Shown: positions 22,226-27,788 of the stretch, piece after piece
Position numbering within the stretch: position 1 is the first letter of the stretch
Layout of the letters: each line of letters begins with the position of its first letter
Source of the DNA: an uncultured Bacteroidales bacterium
GTDB lineage: Bacteria; Bacteroidota; Bacteroidia; Bacteroidales; F082
NCBI GenBank assembly: GCA_937896505.1
Contig: CALBNP010000164.1
Span: 1 to 27,788, forward strand
Direction: 5' to 3'
Length of the DNA: 27,788 bases
Notes under the pieces: model-generated
What the model saw: the letters and a program-made list of their open reading frames with translations, nothing else
What the model was told of the DNA's origin: nothing
Databases searched by the model: none
Program-made: the position numbers and the translations under genes

Positions 22226-23644
22226 TTAATTGATGTTGATTTTCTTGAGGGGAAGTGAAATAATGAAATTGGTGCCTTCGCCCAGCTTGCTTTCGATGCT
22301 GATTTTCCCATGGTGGAAATCAATCACTTGCTTGACATAGTGCAGGCCTAAGCCGTGGCCTTTCACTGTGTGGATGTTGCCCGTATCGACCCGATAGAAT
22401 TCATCGAAAATCCTTTTTTGGTCGGAACGGCTGATGCCTATGCCGTTGTCTTTGATGCTGACGAAAATCATTCCTTTCGAGCTGTTTCGTGTTGTGATGC
22501 TGATTTCGGGATTGTTGGGCGTGTATTTCAGCGCATTGTCAACGATATTCGATAAGGCATTCGAAATGTGTACTTTGTCAGCCAAAACCAAATCATCTTT
22601 CGCGTTGAGATTTAGCGTGATGTGTGCGTTTTTCTTTTGGGCGGGAAGCTTGTACATTGACACTATGGCTTCCAGGGCCTGATTGATGTGTACTTCCTCA
22701 AAATTGGCTTTCATCTTCTTCTCGTTTCTCACGATATTGAGCACATTCTCAATCATTTCCTTGTTTTTATTGTTTTCTTCCTTGATGATGCGGATATAGG
22801 TGCTGACCAATTCATCGTTTTTCTCAAAACCAGGATCTTGCAGGGCTTCACATGCCAAGCCGATGGTAGCAATCGGGGTCTTCAGTTCATGGGTCATGTT
22901 GTTGATCAGGCTGTTCTTCAGTTCGGCAAGTTCGCGTTCGCGCTTGATGATGAAAAACATGAAGACAAGACACGAAATGACGATGAGGCAGACGATGATT
23001 TTTAGTAGGTAAATCTCACTGTTTTGCTTGGCGAGCCATGAATCGAGTTGGGGGAAATAGATGATTATCTGGTCAAAGTTCGGAATGTTGCCTTTTCGAG
23101 GTGAAAACACTTCGAAACGCACGCCTTCGCTAAGAAGTTCCTGCTTGTAGTTTCCTGTGGTTTGGAACAGGAATCGTGACTCAAGAGGACAATAAAGCCC
23201 CAGTTCGTAGGGTACTTCGATGGCAAAATGCCTGAAACACGCATTGACGACCGAATCAACATACGTGACGCCGAGAGTCTGGTAGTCGAACATGGCTTTC
23301 GATTCAATCAGATACCGCAGCATGAGCGATTCGTAACGGTCGATTTCTTCCAAGTCGTCATAATAACTATTTATCGAGTCTTTCCTGCGATTCATCTTCA
23401 GCTCCTCGAAATCGCGGAGCATTTCTTTCTTGAAAATCGTGTCGTCACTATGTATCACACATTGGTCGAAAAGTTCGTAGTCAATTTCTTTCAGTGCCTT
23501 TCTCATGGCTAAGTCAACTTCGGCCATGAATTCGGTTTTCTTGTATTTATGGTTGATACTCAGAATGTCGCGCTGGTTGATGACAAGGACGATGGCAATG
23601 AAAAGAATGAGTATGGAAATCTGTATGGTGGCTTTGCGTTTCAT
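22226..23644 (-). CDS. rprX: Sensor histidine kinase, RprX-like
   Basis: A 472-residue membrane kinase. Membrane helices lie at about 6-23 and 211-233, enclosing a periplasmic sensor domain of about 185 residues with no recognised fold. After a short linker come the H-box with phospho-acceptor H252 (NNMTHELKTPIATI), the N-box N370 (NIVDNALKYTP), G1 (DNGIGI, 399-404) and G2 (GHGLGL, 429-434). It should phosphorylate the regulator encoded just downstream. The pairing with an RprY-like regulator and the overall build point to RprX. The signal is not known from sequence. A -7 element lies only 6 bases before the ATG, so the mRNA may have almost no leader. Confidence 0.88.
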   Translation of the reverse strand: MKRKATIQISILILFIAIVLVINQRDILSINHKYKKTEFMAEVDLAMRKALKEIDYELFDQCVIHSDDTIFKKEMLRDFEELKMNRRKDSINSYYDDLEEIDRYESLMLRYLIESKAMFDYQTLGVTYVDSVVNACFRHFAIEVPYELGLYCPLESRFLFQTTGNYKQELLSEGVRFEVFSPRKGNIPNFDQIIIYFPQLDSWLAKQNSEIYLLKIIVCLIVISCLVFMFFIIKRERELAELKNSLINNMTHELKTPIATIGLACEALQDPGFEKNDELVSTYIRIIKEENNKNKEMIENVLNIVRNEKKMKANFEEVHINQALEAIVSMYKLPAQKKNAHITLNLNAKDDLVLADKVHISNALSNIVDNALKYTPNNPEISITTRNSSKGMIFVSIKDNGIGISRSDQKRIFDEFYRVDTGNIHTVKGHGLGLHYVKQVIDFHHGKISIESKLGEGTNFIISLPLKKININ

Positions 23645-23649
23645 AATTG

Positions 23650-23657
23650 CAAAATTA
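23650..23657 (-). promoter_or_regulatory. -7 element of rprX, very close to the start codon
   Basis: TAATTTTG on the minus strand, a perfect TAnnTTTG; its last base is 6 bases before the ATG at 23644. The transcript would start at or next to the start codon. Confidence 0.45.
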
Positions 23658-23717
23658 TCGTTTTTTTGTCATTAAACGATGCCAAAAAAAGTTTAACGCG
23701 AAAAAAAAATCATTTTT

Positions 23718-23750
23718 TTTGCCTTGGTTTGGTTAATTTAACTATTTTTG
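23718..23750 (+). promoter_or_regulatory. Promoter of the pgi leader or small RNA
   Basis: TTTG (23718-23721) and TATTTTTG (23743-23750) with 21 bases between them match the Bacteroidota -33 and -7 consensus fully. It is the best promoter in the window, yet it lies 178 bases before the pgi start codon. Confidence 0.65.
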
Positions 23751-23756
23751 CAGCGG

Positions 23757-23867
23757 TTCTTATCATAATAACCTCACTGTTGGGACTCCAGCAGTGAAAT
23801 AAAAGGTTTCATAAATTTTGGTTTTTGGTTCTTGAAAATCCTGGCTACCCGCTGGGATTTTCTTGTT
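23757..23867 (+). ncRNA. Structured leader of pgi or candidate small RNA
   Basis: Downstream of a strong promoter, 23775-23796 forms a 9-bp hairpin with a GACT loop (CACTGTTGG/CCAGCAGTG, one G-U pair), enclosed by AACCT (23770-23774) pairing with AGGTT (23804-23808). A second hairpin, GAAAATCC/GGATTTTC (23834-23862), is followed by a T-rich TTGTTGTT and resembles a terminator. A second promoter-like element follows at 23895. This fits either a small RNA of about 110 bases or an attenuator in front of pgi. No known RNA family was recognised. Confidence 0.45.
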
Positions 23868-23894
23868 GTTGGCATTTGGTTGCAACAAAATTCC

Positions 23895-23902
23895 TATCTT
23901 CG
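23895..23902 (+). promoter_or_regulatory. Second, proximal -7-like element of pgi
   Basis: TATCTTCG, one base from TAnnTTTG, 25 bases before the pgi ATG. If used, pgi is transcribed apart from the structured upstream segment. Confidence 0.4.
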
Positions 23903-23927
23903 CAGCAAATTATCAAAACTTACGACT

Positions 23928-25259
23928 ATGAAATTAGACCTTTCACACATCAATCCTTTTCTGAACGAAGAGGTTATGAAATCAGCAGAATGCAGAATAT
24001 CAAAAACTTACGAAACTATCTTTGGAAAAACTGGTGCAGGAAACGACTTTCTCGGTTGGGTGAATCTGCCTTCTGAAATCAGCGAAGAGATGCTTGCCGA
24101 CATTGAGGAAACCGCAAAGTCGTTGCGCGAAAAATCGGATATCTTTGTCGTCATCGGCATTGGTGGAAGCTATCTCGGCGCCCGTGCCGTCATCGAGGCG
24201 TTGCAAAACCATTTTGCTCCGTTGGCCGACCAGAAACCGCTCGTCGTATATGCTGGCCACAACATGAGCGAGGATTATCTGAGCGAACTTCTTGCCGTGC
24301 TCGACAAGAAAGATTACTCGTTGGCGGTCATCTCGAAGTCGGGAACCACTACCGAGCCAGCCATCGCTTTCCGCATCCTGAAGCAACACCTTATTAATAA
24401 GTATGGCGAACAGGAAGCCGCCCAACGCATCATAGCCATCACCGACAAGGCAAAAGGTGCGCTGAAGCAACTCGCTAATGTGAAAGGCTACAAGACCTAT
24501 ATCGTCCCCGATAATGTGGGCGGTCGTTTCTCGGTTCTTACTCCAGTGGGTTTGTTGCCCATCGCTGTGGCTGGCATCGACATCCGCCAATTGGTTAAGG
24601 GAGCAGTCGAAATGGAAAAGATGTGCAAGGCCAATCCAACGATGAGCAATCCTGTTTCGGAGTATGCCGTGGTGCGTCATACCATGTATGAAATGGGTTT
24701 GACCAACGAAATCATGGTTAACTATGAGCCGCGTCTGGTGTATTTTTCCGAATGGTGGAAACAGCTTTTCGGTGAGAGCCATGGCAAGAACCATAAAGGA
24801 ATTTTCCCTGCATCAGTCACATTCTCAACCGATTTGCATTCCATGGGACAATACATCCAAGATGGCTTGCGCAACCTCTTCGAGACAGTCATCTCGGTTG
24901 AAAACTCCAGCCGCGAATTGCGCATCCCGAATGAAAGCGAAGATTTGGACCAGTTGAATTATATTGCCGGCAAGCGCATTTCCGAAGTCAACCACAAGGC
25001 CGAATTGGGCACGGTGTTGGCTCACGAAGACGGCGGTGTGCCGAACATCCGCATCGTCGTTCCCGAAATTTCCGCAAAAGTGCTTGGCGAATTGATTTAT
25101 TTCTTCGAGATGTCGTGCGCCTTGAGCGGATATATGCTCGAAGTGAATCCTTTCGACCAGCCCGGCGTTGAGGCTTACAAAAAGAACATGTTCGCTTTGT
25201 TGGGCAAGAAAGGCTTTGAAGAAAAGACTGAGGCTTTGAACAAACGTCTTGGACTTTAA
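23928..25259 (+). CDS. pgi: Glucose-6-phosphate isomerase
   Basis: A 443-residue cytoplasmic enzyme, the length of the short PGI form found in Bacteroidota and Firmicutes. It interconverts glucose 6-phosphate and fructose 6-phosphate. Sugar-phosphate-binding motifs are visible: GIGGSYLGAR (77-86) and SKSGTTTEPAIAFR, plus FGESHGKNHKGIFP with the catalytic glutamate and VNPFDQPGVEAYK near the C-terminus with the catalytic lysine. The frame is open upstream to 23832, but those residues come from the terminator-like hairpin region and share nothing with PGI; MKLDLSHINPF at 23928 is the start. The U32-family gene follows after 10 bases in the same transcript. Confidence 0.95.
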   Translation: MKLDLSHINPFLNEEVMKSAECRISKTYETIFGKTGAGNDFLGWVNLPSEISEEMLADIEETAKSLREKSDIFVVIGIGGSYLGARAVIEALQNHFAPLADQKPLVVYAGHNMSEDYLSELLAVLDKKDYSLAVISKSGTTTEPAIAFRILKQHLINKYGEQEAAQRIIAITDKAKGALKQLANVKGYKTYIVPDNVGGRFSVLTPVGLLPIAVAGIDIRQLVKGAVEMEKMCKANPTMSNPVSEYAVVRHTMYEMGLTNEIMVNYEPRLVYFSEWWKQLFGESHGKNHKGIFPASVTFSTDLHSMGQYIQDGLRNLFETVISVENSSRELRIPNESEDLDQLNYIAGKRISEVNHKAELGTVLAHEDGGVPNIRIVVPEISAKVLGELIYFFEMSCALSGYMLEVNPFDQPGVEAYKKNMFALLGKKGFEEKTEALNKRLGL

Positions 25260-25269
25260 AATTGTTTCC

Positions 25270-26508
25270 ATGAAACGAAACATCGAAATCATGGCTCCTG
25301 TGGGCTCGTATGAAGCCCTTTCAGCAGCAATACAAGCCGGTGCCGGAAGTGTTTATTTCGGCATCGGCAAACTTAACATGCGTTCGCGCTCGGCGAAGAA
25401 CTTCACTTTGGACGACTTGCGTCAGATTGCTGATATTTGCAACCAGAACGGCGTAAAGAGTTATGTGACAGTCAATACGGTCATCTTCGATGAGGAGATG
25501 GAAGAGATGCACCAGTTGCTTGATGCCATCAAGGCCAACGGCATTTCGGCCATCATCGCTTCCGACCAAAGCGTCATTCAATATGCGCGTCAGTTGGGCA
25601 TCGAGGTTCACATGTCAACACAGTGCAACATCACCAACATTGAGGCTGTGAAATACTATTCGCAGTTTGCCGATGTCATGGTGACGGCACGCGAACTGAA
25701 TGTGAATCAGGTGAAACGCATCACCGAGCAGATTGAACAGCAGCAGATTCGCGGTCCAAAAGGCGATTTGGTGCGCATTGAGGTCTTCTGTCATGGCGCT
25801 TTGTGCATGGCCATTTCGGGCAAATGCTACTTGAGTCTGGACAATTATAATTCGTCGGCTAACCGTGGTGCTTGTCTGCAGCTTTGCCGCCGTGGCTACG
25901 AAGTCCGCGACCGCGAAGAAGGCATTGAATTGGCCATCGAAAACGAATATATCATGTCGCCCAAAGACCTTTGCACACTGCCTTTCTTGGACAAGGTTTT
26001 GGATGCAGGTGTCGAAGTGCTGAAAATTGAAGGTCGTGGCCGTTCGCCGGAATATACCAAGGTGACGGTGGCGGTTTATCACGAAGCCATCAAGGCTATT
26101 GAGGAAGGCACGTTTATGCAGGAAAAAGTCGATGCTTGGATGGAGCGTTTGCGCAGTGTCTATAACCGTGATTTCTGGGATGGCTATTATTTGGGCCGCA
26201 AGACTGGAGAATGGACGCAAGTTTATGGTTCACAGGCTACTAAGACGAAACTTTATGTTGGTCAAATCACCAATTATTTCAGCAAGTTGGGCGTTGCCGA
26301 AATCCGTATGGAAACTCACGACCTGAATGTCGGTGATGAAATCATGATTATCGGCCCAACGACAGGCGTTTATGAAGATACGATTGAAGAAATCCGCGTC
26401 GATCTGAAACCGGTTCAACAAACCGTGAAAGGCGAGGCATGCTCATTGCCTGTCAAATCGTTGGTCAGGAGAGGGGATAAGGTTTATAAGATGGTTTCCA
26501 CCATGTAG
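25270..26508 (+). CDS. Peptidase U32 family protein, probable tRNA/rRNA hydroxylation factor
   Basis: A 412-residue cytoplasmic protein. It carries the U32 signature E171-V-F-C-H-G-A-L-C-M-A-I-S-G-K-C-Y-L-S189 and a second cysteine pair in NRGACLQLCRR (C202, C206). The cysteines C174/C179/C186 with C202/C206 could hold an iron-sulfur cluster. The N-terminal half is a TIM-barrel-like domain (APVGSYEALSAAIQAGAGSVYFG) and the C-terminal part a small beta-barrel (from about residue 325). Members once called collagenase-like proteases are now known in part as RNA hydroxylation proteins (TrhP for tRNA, RlhA for 23S rRNA), and this one is more like those than a protease. Start at 25270 (MKRNIEIM), 10 bases after pgi; the ATG at 25249 lies inside pgi. 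Confidence 0.88.
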   Translation: MKRNIEIMAPVGSYEALSAAIQAGAGSVYFGIGKLNMRSRSAKNFTLDDLRQIADICNQNGVKSYVTVNTVIFDEEMEEMHQLLDAIKANGISAIIASDQSVIQYARQLGIEVHMSTQCNITNIEAVKYYSQFADVMVTARELNVNQVKRITEQIEQQQIRGPKGDLVRIEVFCHGALCMAISGKCYLSLDNYNSSANRGACLQLCRRGYEVRDREEGIELAIENEYIMSPKDLCTLPFLDKVLDAGVEVLKIEGRGRSPEYTKVTVAVYHEAIKAIEEGTFMQEKVDAWMERLRSVYNRDFWDGYYLGRKTGEWTQVYGSQATKTKLYVGQITNYFSKLGVAEIRMETHDLNVGDEIMIIGPTTGVYEDTIEEIRVDLKPVQQTVKGEACSLPVKSLVRRGDKVYKMVSTM

Positions 26509-26574
26509 GGCTGTCGCACCGAGGCAGCCGCTTCGAAAATTCGTCGTGCGGAGGCCATAGTATGACAGTCCTAC
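26505..26574. repeat. Inverted repeat spanning the stop codon of the U32 gene
   Basis: GTAGGGCTGTC (26505-26515) and GACAGTCCTAC (26564-26574) pair with one G-U/T-G position in 11; CGCAC/GTGCG (26516-26520 region and 26545-26550 region) can extend the fold inside. The stop codon TAG lies within the left arm. The whole is a 70-base stem-loop at the end of the pgi operon and just before the convergent lipocalin gene, with no T-run. Confidence 0.6.
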
Positions 26575-26581
26575 AAACCAT

Positions 26582-27097
26582 TCATTGCTTTACCCAAATA
26601 AGCTTGCTGACATCGTAGCCTCGGCGTGTGGCTTCTGCAAGAATGGCTTGCTTTACGTTCTCGTCCAGTTTCGGTGTGCGAGAAAGGATCCAAAGGTACT
26701 TTGCGCTTTTGCTGCCTACGAGGGCATACTGATAATCAGGGTCAAGCATCATGACGCGGTAATCAGAATAGAAAGGCCCGAAGAAGGAAACGCGCAGGCG
26801 GCCAGGATCTTTGGTTGTCTTGGCTTTCCCTGATGAAGACTTGAATTGGCCGTTTTTCTGACCTGTATTTAAAACATTGATTCGGTTGTCGCAACACAGC
26901 ACGTAGGTAGCTTTGCAATAGTCAAGGTCACGTTCAAAACGGTGGTCAAAACGGGCAATCTCGTACCATTCGCCAGCATAGCGGTTCAAGTCGATGGTTT
27001 TCACGGTGGAGTTGTCGATTTTTTGGGCGTTGCAACCAAAGGCAACGAGGCATAAAGCCATCAGCATCAAAGCTCTGTTTAAGATTTGTGTTTTCAT
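26582..27097 (-). CDS. blc: Blc-type lipocalin
   Basis: A 171-residue exported lipocalin with an N-terminal signal and a probable lipid-anchor cysteine C22 (VAFGCNAQ; the -3 position is A, so the lipobox is imperfect). The lipocalin signature G42-x-W44 is in YAGEWYEIARFDHRFER, and SFFGPFYSDYRV, YLWILSRTP and GYDVSKLIWVKQ follow as in E. coli Blc. Such outer-membrane lipocalins bind fatty acids or lysophospholipids. An in-frame ATG at 27121 would add 8 residues before a normal signal peptide, so 27097 is preferred. It is convergent with the pgi operon and divergent from the PHP phosphatase gene. A promoter is visible at 27143-27175. Confidence 0.9.
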   Translation of the reverse strand: MKTQILNRALMLMALCLVAFGCNAQKIDNSTVKTIDLNRYAGEWYEIARFDHRFERDLDYCKATYVLCCDNRINVLNTGQKNGQFKSSSGKAKTTKDPGRLRVSFFGPFYSDYRVMMLDPDYQYALVGSKSAKYLWILSRTPKLDENVKQAILAEATRRGYDVSKLIWVKQ

Positions 27098-27142
27098 TGT
27101 TGATTGGATTTGAATTTCCATAGTAATACGGAGAAATCGCCG

Positions 27143-27175
27143 AAAAGTTACAAATCAAGAAGATTTTTTTGCAAA
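27143..27175 (-). promoter_or_regulatory. Promoter of the lipocalin gene
   Basis: On the minus strand TTTG (27175-27172), then 21 bases, then TAACTTTT (27150-27143), one base from TAnnTTTG. The ATG is 45 bases downstream. Confidence 0.45.
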
Positions 27176-27181
27176 AAGCCG

Positions 27182-27189
27182 TATTTTTG
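27182..27189 (+). promoter_or_regulatory. -7 element of the PHP phosphatase gene
   Basis: TATTTTTG, a perfect TAnnTTTG, 37 bases before the ATG at 27227. It is divergent from the lipocalin promoter; the two overlap in their upstream parts. Confidence 0.55.
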
Positions 27190-27226
27190 CATAATTCTTT
27201 CTACATAAAACCGAAAAAGAGCAATC

Positions 27227-27788
27227 ATGCAAAACTTCAATCTACATACCCATAGCATTTATTCCGACGGCAAATCCCAGCCCCGCGAAATCGTGGAAGA
27301 GGCCATCCGTCAAGGCTTGACCACACTTGGTTTTTCGGAGCACAGTCCACTGCCTTTCGACAATACATTTTCGGTGAAATCGGCCGACATGCCGCATTAT
27401 GTGGCTGAAATTGCCCAGCTGAAAGAGGATTTCAAGGATAAAATCGAGGTTTATTGCGCCCTGGAAGCCGATTACATTTCAAACACATCGGAGACTTTTT
27501 CAGTGACTCAGGAAAAGTATCATCTTGATTATCTGATTGGTGGCGTTCATCTTGTGGGTCAATCGGCCAATCCTGATGAGTTGTGGTTTATCGACGGACC
27601 GAAATGGGAAATCTACGATGAAGGCTTGCAGAAGTTTTTCGATGGTGACATTCGCCGCGGTGTGCGCCGTTTCTTTGAGCAGTCGAATGAAATGATTGAA
27701 AATGAGCATTTTGACGTCATTGCCCATTTCGATAAAATCAAGATGCACAACCGCGACCGCTATTTCCATGAAGATGAAACATGGTACC
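27227..27788 (+). CDS. Histidinol-phosphatase, PHP type, 3' end cut by window edge
   Basis: The first 187 residues of a PHP-domain phosphatase; the full protein is normally about 260-285 residues. It would hydrolyse L-histidinol phosphate in histidine synthesis. Metal-binding residues of the PHP fold are visible: H7 and H9 in LHTHSIYSDG, H39 in FSEHSPLPF, E80 in ALEADYI, H108 in GGVHLVG and H167 in IAHFDKIK. This combination, in particular FSEHSP followed by ADMPHYV, is typical of the HisK/HisJ type and not of the DNA polymerase PHP domain. A perfect -7 element is 37 bases upstream. Start MQNFNLHTHS is the only reasonable one, since the first metal motif begins at residue 7. Confidence 0.88.
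   Translation, partial: MQNFNLHTHSIYSDGKSQPREIVEEAIRQGLTTLGFSEHSPLPFDNTFSVKSADMPHYVAEIAQLKEDFKDKIEVYCALEADYISNTSETFSVTQEKYHLDYLIGGVHLVGQSANPDELWFIDGPKWEIYDEGLQKFFDGDIRRGVRRFFEQSNEMIENEHFDVIAHFDKIKMHNRDRYFHEDETWY

Noticed and set aside
23832..23927. N-terminal extension of glucose-6-phosphate isomerase
   Set aside because: These codons are the terminator-like hairpin and the promoter region; known PGI of this type starts at the position chosen.
23757..23927. A known riboswitch in front of pgi
   Set aside because: No recognised riboswitch core could be matched; only generic hairpins were seen, so it is kept as an unassigned structured RNA.
25270..26508. Secreted collagenase
   Set aside because: U32 proteins carry this old name, but there is no signal peptide and the cysteine pattern fits RNA hydroxylation proteins better.

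Overview
The window is a stretch of a Bacteroidales-type (phylum Bacteroidota) chromosome, genus undetermined. The support is: two secreted proteins ending in type IX secretion (T9SS) sorting domains; perfect or near-perfect TAnnTTTG -7 promoter elements in front of many genes, with no obvious Shine-Dalgarno sequences; an RprX/RprY-like two-component pair; and a sialic acid operon of the Bacteroides type (lyase plus renin-binding-protein-like epimerase). No rRNA, tRNA or CRISPR was seen.

Layout. 1-705 is the 3' part of an IS5-family transposase gene, followed by 315 non-coding bases with three palindromic repeats, then a small membrane protein gene (1021-1512). 1647-3742 (minus) is an ECF sigma / zinc-finger anti-sigma / secreted propeller operon. 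Facing away from it are two very small genes (3943-4170; 4225-4383, the second with its own promoter and terminator). 4483-8591 holds two tandem paralogous T9SS cargo proteins with an Omp28/thioredoxin-like domain, followed by a 145-bp inverted-repeat element. 8803-14786 (minus) is a five-gene sialic acid operon: N-acetylneuraminate lyase, a mutarotase-symporter fusion, N-acylglucosamine 2-epimerase, a YhcH-type sialic acid anomerase, and a creatininase-family metal hydrolase. A two-domain sialate O-acetylesterase (14881-16992) is divergent from it. Then come menA (minus), a DEAD-box helicase with a DbpA-like RNA-binding domain (minus), a serine-hydrolase lipoprotein (plus), rprY and rprX (minus), pgi with a long structured leader and a U32-family protein (plus), a Blc-type lipocalin (minus) and the 5' part of a PHP-type histidinol-phosphatase gene (plus, cut by the window end).

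How the genes work together. The central system is sialic acid use. The secreted esterase would strip O-acetyl groups. The mutarotase half of the fused transporter would set the anomer outside the membrane and the symporter half would import it. YhcH would set the anomer inside, the lyase would split Neu5Ac to ManNAc and pyruvate, and the epimerase would give GlcNAc. No sialidase and no TonB-dependent sialic acid porin lies in the window. The last gene, a creatininase homologue, has no known place in this pathway. The most unusual points are the mutarotase-symporter fusion, the creatininase partner, a palindromic repeat family found both beside the IS and inside the nan operon, and a folded pgi leader that may be a separate small RNA.
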